In this document: piece by piece, positions 10,001-17,810 of the stretch
How the letters are laid out: the number at the start of each line of letters is the position of its first letter
How positions within the stretch are numbered: the first letter of the stretch is position 1
Source: CAZHNW01 sp942491575
GTDB taxonomy: Bacteria > Spirochaetota > UBA4802 > UBA5550
Direction: 5' to 3'
Length of the DNA: 64,000 nt
Assembly (NCBI GenBank): GCA_942491575.1
Contig: CALOBT010000025.1
Coordinates: 3,100,001 to 3,164,000, forward strand
Position numbers and translations under genes: made by a program
Notes under the pieces: model-generated
The model's database searches: none
Told to the model about the DNA's origin: nothing
The model's input: only the letters and a program-made list of their open reading frames with translations

Positions 10001-11671
10001 AATGAAACCAGCCATTGGGGAGTTGAATCAGTCAAATACATTTCCGCCATTAGACTCCTGCAAAAACATGATGAATATCCCTCCACTGAAAAATACCTGA
10101 CACAGACAGATTACCTTTATCAAAAAATTGAAATCCCATCAGTGCGCGCCTACCTTAATCATCTGAAGAGCATCACACTAGCTGCAATGGGAAAATATAA
10201 AGAAGCCTATTCCGCAGCTGCAGCAGCGGGAAAAATCCTCTCATCTTCACACGGGATCTATATAAAAAACCAGCTGGTTCTTCTCAATTGTGAATTGTTC
10301 TCCACTAATCCAGGGGAAGGAAACCTCCGACTCCAAAAATTGTTACAGCATAAAGATTTTACTCCGGGAGAGCTGTTTGAGCTGCACCTACTCTCCGCCT
10401 TCAGTGAATTAAGAAGCCTCGCAAAAAAAGAGAAAGCAACATCCGCCGATGCAAAAAACTTCGAAGGGGCATACTATTCCGCGTTAAAGGTTGCGGATTA
10501 TAATCCTTCTATTAATTTTTCAATCCCTGTGATGCGATTATTTAAGCAGATATCCGAGGCTCATATTAATTTCAAATTGAGTACTGGCAGAAAGACAGAG
10601 GCACTAATCTCGGCAGAAATGAAGCGTCATATTCTTCTAAAAATGAAGCTGACGGCAACAGGTAAAATAACCGGACAGCCCGGAGAACTTCGCGCCGAAT
10701 TCAGCAAAAAAAGCATATCAGTAAAAAATATTTCAGAAATAATACAAAGGGACCCCTCCCTCATCCTTTCTGTTAACATCCCCGCTGTTTTTATAAATAC
10801 AATACAGAAGAAACTGCCTGAAAGATCCGTGTTTACTTATTTTCTTCGAAATAAAAACGATATCTACTGCTGGATAATTACACCTGAGAAAAAAAGAGTT
10901 ATCAGGATCCCCGGCGGCTACAATAAACTTCAGCCGATTCTTTCAGGATACAGGGACTCCCTGCGTAGACTGAGCAATACCTATACAGTTTCAGTTTCTC
11001 TTGAAAATATTTTTTCTCCCCTTAAAAAATATTTTAAAAAATCATCCCGTATTTACATAATTACCGATGAGTATCTCAATGAGGTACCTTTTGAAATTAT
11101 TGGCAGCAACCAGCTCCTTGAGGAAACCCACAGCCTGGTGTATATGACCTCCCTGGCGGCATCCCTCCGGGATATTCCCTCCTCATTTTCAGGATATGCC
11201 GCTTCCTCAATTCCAGAGGGCAGCGTAATTGCCCAACTCGAGGATATCGCGATGAAGGAAAGTGGTGCAGATTTTAGCGTGACACCCTCACCGGGTTATT
11301 TCTATCACCACTTCCTGAACCTCTCATTTGATCCCTATAAGAAGCGCCTGAGAAGCGAAGGGCTTCCCCTGTTTAAAAATCTGAAGGGTATTGCAGGAAT
11401 TTATTTTCCACAGGTTACAATTTCTGAGATCACTCCCCCTGAGATAGCCATGAAGAGTTTGCAGGAAGGGATATCATATGTGATTATAAATGATAACAGT
11501 ATTCACGATATAAACAACGCCCTGTTTGTTGATCATTTTTATAAACTTCTTCAAAATGGCATTGCCCCTATTGATTCTTTTTATCGTTCAAAAAGATATA
11601 TTCAAAAAAACAGGAAACTGAAACATCCTGCCTACTGGCAGGCATTGAGAATCTACTGTAACGGCATGTAA
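4004..11671 (+). CDS. Giant lipoprotein: TolB-like propeller, TPR array, two degenerate CHAT-like domains
   Basis: 2555 residues. The ATG at 4004 overlaps the previous stop (TAATG) and begins a lipoprotein signal with lipobox LSVSC. Residues about 55-400 hold PD40/TolB repeats (SPDGEHLAFVS, SPDGRHIVFSS, SPDGKKIVFIS) and an EF-hand/dockerin-like calcium loop at about 281-294 (DTNSDGRINLRD). A long helical region with TPR-like repeats follows (about 400-1500, again about 1780-2180). Two CHAT-like regions lie at about 1545-1750 and 2285-2555; the second has VPFEIIG, FYKLLQNG and HPAYWQALRIYCNG, as in the CHAT C-terminus. Both lack the catalytic Cys of the S-A-C-x-T motif, so proteolysis looks lost. 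CHAT caspase-like proteases usually work with TPRs in the cytoplasm; an exported, lipidated, catalytically dead version is odd. The place in the operon suggests a cell-envelope scaffold or sensor. A substrate or partner cannot be named. Confidence 0.75.
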   Translation: MSKNFLKISCTLLLLLSVSCDSTKKREVSFSYRSIMYQEFKSSEGKIIPVTVEQSIETDGDISKNGEYFFYSSDRDNGNFDIYIREMDNVSVARLTSHPSRDSAPAISPDGEHLAFVSNREDPEGDIYLLKINSEKIIKRAKEKETLSMGIDQDAKNISQYQDPKSGTIMIIRDASPAWSPDGRHIVFSSKRGGSENLFLMDSKGKNKRQLTRKGGVYPRYSPDGKKIVFISYRDNAPHGEVYIKNLVTGREKKITESSAIKLYPEFLGTGNKISYTCIDKDTNSDGRINLRDRSALRYLNLKTKETFLLTRYSRNSFKGIWVQGFKTRLYNGVILYSDQIEENINLNLIPDTGIIPRERSAAAQLDHADRYRTEFNDYEKYIMSLERVYYFFGRKADQQSRIFTARALKQLFLEYLKTGRNEEARRVLRYFSNISNEKSLYINTQMEYCREQLKNRSGIENLIKARNNVSTLETQKMLIPFLTEDIADSYAALGNRGKALDQYRQILKKYPAYSRTTPVHLKYALLYENKIRDRFSDSVEYIFSKGLSSQKMLLSKHLISSFRKDSAPRDRKAKLLKLLGANPEIKDIRVIVEYGITESEMQMKQYQKAQIRGDKALAGVRKTDVMFFYFNSLLGEIALKRNNFEKTESHLYNAALRYLLIWREDKVRDHISWLINYYEDFGERALLENKNEKAEKLFKRYATLMTYLHRKKRFEDYYNQYGARSHVLYIDTFNRRHGKGAYKKLIKQYTKQLAKARMDFDKAHIYGLGYIHALHAINQLQSGSAASDERMKLKNFLDSLKTGLSHIDWASFIDDTFIDPYVLKSWIYQYVDLLRERSSDSAQRLISKYLPRYLFEKNLPILERALSANDEKRFPVHEAKIHLNMGNNYFLLVNYPEALDHFKKAQKLGLTFNSLIEEAIFHFHLGYIHWQTGDIKSGRKEIQKSLFIYQSLGAGKGTGAYKHQLLTLYKYFALFNRMEEKYSEAIGWYNKILSFSSKQKIKIDRARYLQEIAQCYYYLDNDTKAISLINQANELLKDYSNREKTYKMKFQLFGFIPFYLIDLGEGAIIGETKIYNELNTFNKKMLSLSMLESIYAERGNYSKATDFLKKKITYLKKRESGTDRNSLITTYNNLGFYYFKQNRPDEAEQYFRLAWKLASDPDNLNLDATFISIMNLSNLYAYLLETGSGSLQDPFDSIQKLIVKITRFRNEYEEEKFKNGQKKLHKLAKTQKREVTEAELADLRRSITESANAIYFKIDIALGVLTYYQAELLKASLNKPGEYSTTAAWGLYKNQKEVFSGYNQALTQFQKALSTIEDDSQAELKIKLLLNQGSCLTRIQAIDRAYGSFIDAKNLAEKYRLQNLLFSAYTAIGFFLMEHGKAVEGADYALESMEYLQKAATIVEGNPFAFSGNRDIIFRLYENMTALFLRENRVSSAFAIQRRLTILKRNLLVFQSSPEFSKKGDTAIYQNYIKTALERSQQSKKISSLLLKGIPMDNEEAKKALAEGERYSSLLKGMRLKMKKNNPGVYRFVSATPEKTDIPNDTSVVTFLKHGKYPAAWVVTSKGIRLVTFGENKSGLSIEKINSFFSKFGENQKLFITVNQAFIDLLKLKGLKKPPFILITDSSDIRLLKGDERNDLQTVYYTDKGLKSIAGDLPFFIYEKEDASLPLHAYSIIINSHESDEFRGRKLFSMSLSPSLLVQATPRFDADSIILNIEAARYAGASTVIFTNGKEPSFFMGLLSTLKEKSFADLSSGNDAPAFTLAGGDPGASPESRNKKTDTSYESKYTLFLQKLKAGKYSQAAVILEGWKNSLAQPSIEQITQYYIDSAFLLLLQGRGAQAINLLSETKNDKKNIDVTSIDLFIAYLHAEGGNFNPLKDLLSLDLTRNSPEIYLLKYILAVTEGAKPEKIPEINYHSGQMKSFYLKGRLQFLASRILYLSGYERDAENILKTGKDKIFTNPEESITLKYLSLDRNSRPTNAFSEIKKIIKNESISDNETSHWGVESVKYISAIRLLQKHDEYPSTEKYLTQTDYLYQKIEIPSVRAYLNHLKSITLAAMGKYKEAYSAAAAAGKILSSSHGIYIKNQLVLLNCELFSTNPGEGNLRLQKLLQHKDFTPGELFELHLLSAFSELRSLAKKEKATSADAKNFEGAYYSALKVADYNPSINFSIPVMRLFKQISEAHINFKLSTGRKTEALISAEMKRHILLKMKLTATGKITGQPGELRAEFSKKSISVKNISEIIQRDPSLILSVNIPAVFINTIQKKLPERSVFTYFLRNKNDIYCWIITPEKKRVIRIPGGYNKLQPILSGYRDSLRRLSNTYTVSVSLENIFSPLKKYFKKSSRIYIITDEYLNEVPFEIIGSNQLLEETHSLVYMTSLAASLRDIPSSFSGYAASSIPEGSVIAQLEDIAMKESGADFSVTPSPGYFYHHFLNLSFDPYKKRLRSEGLPLFKNLKGIAGIYFPQVTISEITPPEIAMKSLQEGISYVIINDNSIHDINNALFVDHFYKLLQNGIAPIDSFYRSKRYIQKNRKLKHPAYWQALRIYCNGM

Positions 11672-11688
11672 AAATTTAAATATTTCAT

Positions 11689-11716
11689 TTGCCTTGTCTG
11701 CATGATTTGTTATATT
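11689..11716 (+). promoter_or_regulatory. Promoter for the FecR-domain gene
   Basis: TTGCCT (11689-11694), a 16-bp spacer and TATATT (11711-11716) make a good housekeeping-type promoter 160 bp before the start codon. The leader holds GGCG/CGCC complementarity flanking an AT-rich stretch; no known riboswitch is recognisable in it. Confidence 0.5.
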
Positions 11717-11877
11717 GTACTAGTGCTTCAGAGGCGATTTTTCTGAAATTATTCAAATAATTAAAAAAATCAGAACGCCGGGCTGCTGTAGATGTCTGAT
11801 TCATTGAAATTTAAAATCTTCGGTGACAAAAGACGAATAAGTTCATCCGCAACGGACAAAAGAAGCAAGGAGGTATT

Positions 11878-12930
11878 ATGAAATTTTCAATTGGAAAAAA
11901 GCTGATCATATCCATATTTTTTACTCTATTTTTGCCGGCCCTGGCATACCCCATCCATATTTCTTTCTATATAGGAGATGTAACCGCCCTGCGGCAGGGA
12001 AAAAGAATCAATATTTCCATGGGTACGAATATGGAATCCGGAGATATAATTAAAACCGGCAGGGGAGGCACAGTCTCTCTCGTCTATAAAGACGGAAGTA
12101 AAATAACCCTGAAAGAAAAAAGTAAAATTAAAATCGGAAGTAAAAGTATTCCCGGTTCCGACAATGTTACCCTGATTGCAGGAAATCTCAACGGCAAATT
12201 TACAAAGCTTAAAAAGGGAAGCAAGAAAGTCTACACTCCTACAACCATATGTGCTATCCGTGGTACTGAATTCGATGTTGGTGTCAGCAAAAATGGAGAA
12301 TCCCGGGTTGAACTTAAAGAAGGACAACTTAACCTGAACAATCCCTACGGCTCTCAGAAAATAAATGAAGGAACAACCGTTGAAACGGAAATATCCAGAA
12401 AACCTGTGAAGGTCCGTTCTTCATCCTCTATGGATTCATGGCGCAGTGGCAGCGATGAAGAATTCAAAAAAAATCCCTCCCAAACCTCAAGGGGCTATGA
12501 CCGGCAGATAAACACATTTAAACAAAGAAACAGCAAATCCAGAAATGACACCAGGCAAATCGGGTCTATGGTGAGAAGTGCCAGGAAGAAACAGGATATA
12601 GTTCGTGCAGGAGACGACCTGGCAAATACTGAGGAATCAATCGAAGATGATCTCCTGATGAATGAAGCCTCAAAGGCCACCATTGAAACAATTATGAAGG
12701 ATTATCTAGTAAGGACTGATAGGATATTCAAGACCTTCGAAAGGCTAAAGCGGGAATGCAACAAGGTGGCAGAACAGCAGCGTAGAAATTATGAGGCGAT
12801 ACAGGCGGTAAAGGATGCCCACCGTAAAGCCTACGAACGGATTATAGGGAAGTTTCATAAAGACCGAGATGCTATCCTCAATCCCCTTAAACGCGACGGT
12901 ATCCGTCCTAAATTCCCCGATAAAGAATAG
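11878..12930 (+). CDS. Exported FecR-domain protein with charged helical C-terminus
   Basis: 350 residues, start set by a strong ribosome site (AAGGAGGT) before the ATG. An N-terminal signal peptide (IISIFFTLFLPALAYP) precedes a FecR domain, about residues 30-155: G-D-V-T-x-L-R-x-G, GDIIKTGRGGTVSL, then TPTTICAIRGTEFDV and VELKEGQLNL, the diagnostic FecR core. FecR itself relays periplasmic signals to a sigma factor, but stand-alone exported FecR domains without a sigma partner are common in spirochaetes; no sigma factor is present here. Residues about 190-350 are polar, Ser/Lys/Arg-rich and likely coiled-coil. It lies downstream of the giant lipoprotein with its own promoter, and ends at a strong terminator shared with the convergent activase gene. 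Ligand unknown. Confidence 0.8.
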   Translation: MKFSIGKKLIISIFFTLFLPALAYPIHISFYIGDVTALRQGKRINISMGTNMESGDIIKTGRGGTVSLVYKDGSKITLKEKSKIKIGSKSIPGSDNVTLIAGNLNGKFTKLKKGSKKVYTPTTICAIRGTEFDVGVSKNGESRVELKEGQLNLNNPYGSQKINEGTTVETEISRKPVKVRSSSSMDSWRSGSDEEFKKNPSQTSRGYDRQINTFKQRNSKSRNDTRQIGSMVRSARKKQDIVRAGDDLANTEESIEDDLLMNEASKATIETIMKDYLVRTDRIFKTFERLKRECNKVAEQQRRNYEAIQAVKDAHRKAYERIIGKFHKDRDAILNPLKRDGIRPKFPDKE

Positions 12931-12956
12931 TAACAGGTAAAAAATATAATAAAAAA

Positions 12957-12981
12957 GCCCCGGTAATTCCGGGGCTTTTTT
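12957..12981. terminator. Bidirectional rho-independent terminator
   Basis: Stem GCCCCGG/CCGGGGC with loop TAATT, T-run on the plus strand and A-run (T-run on the minus strand) before it. It sits between the convergent FecR and activase genes and can serve both. Confidence 0.9.
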
Positions 12982-13001
12982 ATTATGTGTTGTGTCTCTG
13001 C

Positions 13002-16000
13002 TTACGCTTTAATAACCTTCCTGTCGATTGAGGTATCCTTTTCACCCTGCTGCTCAACCAGATCCGCCGCATCAGGATTATTTCTGAAACGCAGAACATT
13101 AAGCATGAAAATATCAAGCTTATTTACAATATTTGGCGGTAGAATTTCACCGTCAATTTCAACAGACATTACAGGGAAACGTTTCTCCCGTGCCCATGGT
13201 GTAATCAGACCTTCGATGACCCTTCCGATAAGGCAGGCAAAGGGCGATATGTTTATCACACCTGAATAATCATCCATCATTGCCGTAGAGGCGGCTCCGC
13301 TGGAAATTGAAATCTCTGATTCAAGTTCAGGTGAAACAAAAATTGAATTGGCATTGTCCATGATATTGTCCATATCATGTGGGGTATGCGGGACCAGCTC
13401 GGTACTGGCCAGTGACTTCTTGATTTTTTTCTCAACCCGATGCTTCCACCATGCTTCAATATTCCAGACGATGAGATCCTTCATCTCTGTTGAGAAATAT
13501 CTTTTATGCCAGGGTATTAAATTTAATCGCTTTTGTAATTCATACCTGCGGACATGATCGCAGTAATAAATCCATTCAGTAATACCTGAAACCTTGGCAA
13601 TAATACCCTTTTTGCTCATTATCCGAACCAGCTCATCAACTGCAAAATCATCACGGCGCACATAAATCTCCCCGACAACCAGTACCTTTGAGCAATCTTC
13701 CATTTTACGCTGCAGGGGAATTTTTGCTACTTCGTCCGAGATACGTTTCATCGCCGGTACGATCCTGGATACATCAGTTTCTGCTATTTCAATCAGCTCC
13801 TGATATAATTCATCATACTTTGCTATGGCTGCAGCAGGATCTACTGCACAGCTTCGAAGTGATGTCTCCACATCCTTCATATAATCTGCAGCTACAAGCC
13901 CCCACCATGCGTGCCTGGAGAACTCCGGTCCCAGCTCATTGTATGAATTTTCAGAATCGAGTGTAATAACAACAACATTATTTATCTTCATATCTTTGAA
14001 AAGATTTTCATAGAAGACAAAGTATTGTCCTGTTCGGCATGGCCCCCTAGTGGTGGGGACAAAGAGTAGATAGAGCTCTTCAGGGTCGTACTTGTCTGAT
14101 GTAAAGAACTGAAGGGCCTCACCCAAAACCAGCTGTGAAGGAAGACATTCCTTTCCTGACATATTGTTCCGCGCCAGCTGAAGGGTATTGGCATCAGGTA
14201 CCGGCATTGCCTCCGCATTGATACCGGAGCTCCTCAGTGTTGCCGCAAGGAGCTCTGTGGAAAGGCGCCCCATATTTGCCAGAAGCATTTTAGTCCTGGG
14301 ATTATTAAATATTTCAATCCTCTCTCCCGTCTTCTCGTCCATCAGGTGAAGTTTATCCTTTCCATTGTTAATGAAGCGGAGACCGTTATCAAAACGCTCT
14401 TCTTCTTCACGGGAGATATTTCGATACCCCTCTATGATGTCCAGGAAAGCCTCAACACGTGTATCTACCCCGGCATCCGCTGAGTGAGAGTCAAGCTCAA
14501 GAATAAGGAAAGGCTTTATTCCCATAAACCATTTTACGTAGTGCAGCATAAATGAGTCCGGTGCACAGGAGAAGTTAGAAATAAAGGTAATAAAGATATT
14601 ATCCTCATTTTTGATATATGCACTCGCCTTCATATCCTGCTGGCCATAGTACCAGTACATGTTATCAAAAATTTCTGTTCCTTCGAAGGGAATCATATCA
14701 AATGGAACAATTGAATAACCGCGGCTGGTGAACTTCCGGGGGATGCCCATATTCGCATCCTTCGTAAATGCATTATAGGGTCTTCCCAGGAGGGCGATAA
14801 CCGGACGGTCTGCCTTTCTTGCTTCTTCCAGGGCTTCGACTCCGGTTTGCTGATAAATCTTATGAAATTCAAGCTGCTTCTTATGGGCATCAAGAAAGGC
14901 CTTCCTGACTTCCCCCTCAGAAAAACCTAGATCCTTACCCATTTCGATAAAACTTTCCAGTGCCTTTTCTATGCCAAATTTAAAGGTCACTACAGGGGCC
15001 AGAATTTTTTCTTCCGGTATATCACTGAAGGCCTTCTTTATATAATAGGGAAGAGACTGTGTGATGGGACAGAAGTTTGCATGGACATCTTCTTCATAAC
15101 TGGGCATATCCCGAAAGTGAGGGAGGAAGATATAATCATAATTTTTGTTTACCACATCCTGTACTGCACCGTGTGCAATCTCAGCGGGGAAGCAGTAGGA
15201 TCCCTCTGTTCTTGCAATACCGGCATGGTCGATCTCATCGGAGAGCCTTGCCTCTATTCCCAGGTTATGGAAAAACCAGGAGTAAAGCGGGTAAAGGGTA
15301 TACACAGAGAAGGCCATGGGAATGCCGACAACATAGTCTCTTTTCTTTACGAGATTCGCAGGATCTGGGGCACAGGTACTGAAGATAAGTTCTTCCCGCG
15401 TGTCCAGGTAGTTGAAGACCTTTTCTTCGTTGAAGTCTTTCTTTCTTCGTGTATTGGCATATTTATTACAACGGCCACCAAACATATATTTATTATCATT
15501 TACATTCAGTACTTTAATTGAGCAGAGATTATCACATGCCTTGCATTTGAATTCACGCTCATAGACTATTTTTGATTCGAGAATGGCATCGATATCATAC
15601 TCCGCCTTTTCGATAAAACCGCCCTCGCATTTCTCCTTCGCCAGAATTCCTACACCGAAGCAGCCAAGAAGTTCGGGATCGGGGGGGATTACAATATTTT
15701 TATCAAGCAGCATTGCAAAGGCGAGAGGTACCGCTTTGTTTTTTGCAACACCGCCCTGCAGTACAATATTCTGACCAACTGAACGGTTACCCACAACACG
15801 GTTAAGATAATTGGCTACAATGGAGGTGATAATACCGGCGGTAATGTCCTCACGTGATGCCCCATGCTGAATTGCCTTACGGATATCAGAATTGATAAAA
15901 GCTGAACATGTCTCACCAAACTTCAGAGGTGCTTCAGCCTGTACCGCGATGTCTCCGATTTCTTCAACATTGGTGATGTTCAAATCTCCCGCGGCTGATT

Positions 16001-17312
16001 CTTCAAGAAAGGACCCTGTCCCTGCAGAGCATGCTTCGTTCATTGCATAGTCAATAGGAACCTTATTTTTCAGAAGAACATATTTTGCATCCTGGCCGCC
16101 TATTTCAAATATCGTATCAATATCTTCTTTAAAATAGGTGGTACCCACAGCATGGGCAATAATTTCATTATAGACCGCCGGTGTCTCAAGGAAGACCCCG
16201 AGAATTTCTCTGGAGGATCCCGTGGTGGATGCAAGTGAAATTTTTATTTTTGCATCACCGATCGCTTCTTTAATCTGTTTCTTGACTTCGACAAGACAGA
16301 GCTTCAGGGCCTGCACGGGATCACCGTGAGTTCTGCCATAATGATCTGCGACAATTTCCTCTGTTTCTATATCAATAAGGGTAACCTTGGTCGTAGTGGA
16401 ACCACCGTCTACACCAAGAATGTACTCGCCGCCGGATTTGATATTTCCCCGACGCGGTTCAAGATAGGAAACCTTCTCTTCAGCACTCGTGAGTTTATTC
16501 AGGCGGGAGAAGCCGATATCGTTTGGCTTATAGCGTTCACTCTCCGGTAGAATTTCACTGCCTGATTTCTCCGCAAAGATTGCGGCTCCCAATGCTTCGA
16601 AGTATGGGGCTTCTTCCGGTACAATAAATTCAACCTGGGGAAGTTTTTCTCTTACTATATCTATGATATACCGATTCCTGGTAACTCCCCCGGAGAGGAG
16701 CACCTTCCCCTGTTCAATCTTCGCCCGTTTCAGAAAATCAACAACCTTCGTGGCCATTACGTCGCTGAGGGAAAGAACTACATCCCCCTTAGTGGCCTCA
16801 CCCTTGTTCAGTTTATGGGTACAGTCACTTTTCATGAAAACGGAACAGCGTGAAGAAAGGGGCTGTACCGATGAACTCTCCGGAATTGAATCGATATCGA
16901 TAAGGTTCATATCCATTCGTCCGAGCTGCTGCTTAAAAAATTCACCGGTTCCTGAGGCACATTTATTGCCGGAGAAGTTCGTGATTATTTTGCCCTCACT
17001 GTCGATGGTATAAACCACAAAATTTTCCCCACCTAGACTTACAACGGCATCGACCAAATGATTTCCTGCGTGGAGGGCCTCCTCAATACAGATTGATTCG
17101 ATGACATTTGTCATATTTAGAAGAAATCGGCCCTCTGTTCCTGTAGCGATGCAGCGTGTCCCCGCGGGTATCTCTTCCTGTTTAAGCATATCTTTCAGGG
17201 TATCAAGGAAGTTGCCCTCATGATCACGAACTCCATACCATACTATTGAATCATCATTCATCAAAACGACTTTAATACTTGATGAACCAATGTTTATGCC
17301 AAGACTATGCAT
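13002..17312 (-). CDS. 2-hydroxyacyl-CoA dehydratase activase, duplicated, fused to a dehydratase-like (DUF2229) region
   Basis: 1436 residues. The ATG at 17312 is preceded by GGAGG; an in-frame TTG four codons upstream overlaps that site and is rejected. Two BadF/HgdC-type ASKHA ATPase modules occur in tandem: residues about 3-250 (GINIGSSSIKVVL, CASGTGEFF at about 118, SSRC) and about 298-560 (GVDGGSTTTKVTL, CSAGTGSF, GETC). Each keeps both cysteines that in HgdC bind the 4Fe-4S cluster shared by the dimer, so the chain may form an internal pseudodimer. A Cys cluster (CKACDNLC..GGRC, about 590-625) and a long DUF2229/HgdB-like region follow. Activases inject electrons by ATP hydrolysis into radical dehydratases; this large form is widespread in anaerobes but its substrate is generally unknown. 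No dehydratase subunits, CoA-transferase or electron-carrier genes flank it, so the pathway cannot be named. Confidence 0.88.
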   Translation of the reverse strand: MHSLGINIGSSSIKVVLMNDDSIVWYGVRDHEGNFLDTLKDMLKQEEIPAGTRCIATGTEGRFLLNMTNVIESICIEEALHAGNHLVDAVVSLGGENFVVYTIDSEGKIITNFSGNKCASGTGEFFKQQLGRMDMNLIDIDSIPESSSVQPLSSRCSVFMKSDCTHKLNKGEATKGDVVLSLSDVMATKVVDFLKRAKIEQGKVLLSGGVTRNRYIIDIVREKLPQVEFIVPEEAPYFEALGAAIFAEKSGSEILPESERYKPNDIGFSRLNKLTSAEEKVSYLEPRRGNIKSGGEYILGVDGGSTTTKVTLIDIETEEIVADHYGRTHGDPVQALKLCLVEVKKQIKEAIGDAKIKISLASTTGSSREILGVFLETPAVYNEIIAHAVGTTYFKEDIDTIFEIGGQDAKYVLLKNKVPIDYAMNEACSAGTGSFLEESAAGDLNITNVEEIGDIAVQAEAPLKFGETCSAFINSDIRKAIQHGASREDITAGIITSIVANYLNRVVGNRSVGQNIVLQGGVAKNKAVPLAFAMLLDKNIVIPPDPELLGCFGVGILAKEKCEGGFIEKAEYDIDAILESKIVYEREFKCKACDNLCSIKVLNVNDNKYMFGGRCNKYANTRRKKDFNEEKVFNYLDTREELIFSTCAPDPANLVKKRDYVVGIPMAFSVYTLYPLYSWFFHNLGIEARLSDEIDHAGIARTEGSYCFPAEIAHGAVQDVVNKNYDYIFLPHFRDMPSYEEDVHANFCPITQSLPYYIKKAFSDIPEEKILAPVVTFKFGIEKALESFIEMGKDLGFSEGEVRKAFLDAHKKQLEFHKIYQQTGVEALEEARKADRPVIALLGRPYNAFTKDANMGIPRKFTSRGYSIVPFDMIPFEGTEIFDNMYWYYGQQDMKASAYIKNEDNIFITFISNFSCAPDSFMLHYVKWFMGIKPFLILELDSHSADAGVDTRVEAFLDIIEGYRNISREEEERFDNGLRFINNGKDKLHLMDEKTGERIEIFNNPRTKMLLANMGRLSTELLAATLRSSGINAEAMPVPDANTLQLARNNMSGKECLPSQLVLGEALQFFTSDKYDPEELYLLFVPTTRGPCRTGQYFVFYENLFKDMKINNVVVITLDSENSYNELGPEFSRHAWWGLVAADYMKDVETSLRSCAVDPAAAIAKYDELYQELIEIAETDVSRIVPAMKRISDEVAKIPLQRKMEDCSKVLVVGEIYVRRDDFAVDELVRIMSKKGIIAKVSGITEWIYYCDHVRRYELQKRLNLIPWHKRYFSTEMKDLIVWNIEAWWKHRVEKKIKKSLASTELVPHTPHDMDNIMDNANSIFVSPELESEISISSGAASTAMMDDYSGVINISPFACLIGRVIEGLITPWAREKRFPVMSVEIDGEILPPNIVNKLDIFMLNVLRFRNNPDAADLVEQQGEKDTSIDRKVIKA

Positions 17313-17810
17313 ACGATCCTCCAAAAATTATTTAGACTGTTTAGATTAAGTTATCAGGTTTCAAAATTTTATATTTTTAAAGGCAGGAAGGCGGAAAGTT
17401 TCAGCCTTCCGGCAATTTTATACTATGTGGTTTTAATCTTGAATAAAAAGTAAGAGAACATTTAAAGCCCTTTTAAAATTTTTGTCCACTATTTTTAGCC
17501 GTTTCACCCTGGAGACACTTTCGGAATTATAATCCCTTAACTTTTTTTATACTGAATTCAATTAGATGAAATTTACTGCACAACAGGTGCAAAAACAAGA
17601 AAACGATTAATAGGAATATGTTTTTCTTTTTGCCCTTCACTGCAAAATTTATGCTGTAAAAACATACAAAACTCTGCTTATAAAATTATGAATATTCAAC
17701 TTCTCAATACATAAAGGCAAAATGAATATTTTGATATTATGACAGGATGATTCAACAGAAGGGTGCAATTTTTTATCGCATCACAATATGATCAACGTTT
17801 CAGAAAAATT
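17313..17810. other. AT-rich intergenic region with one hairpin
   Basis: No gene is supported in these 498 bases. One clear hairpin, GGAAGGC/GCCTTCC with an 11-nt loop (17386-17410), lies about 75 bp upstream of the activase start and would be in its leader. It has no T-run on the minus strand, so it is not a standard terminator. The remainder is A/T-rich without a recognisable RNA. Confidence 0.5.
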
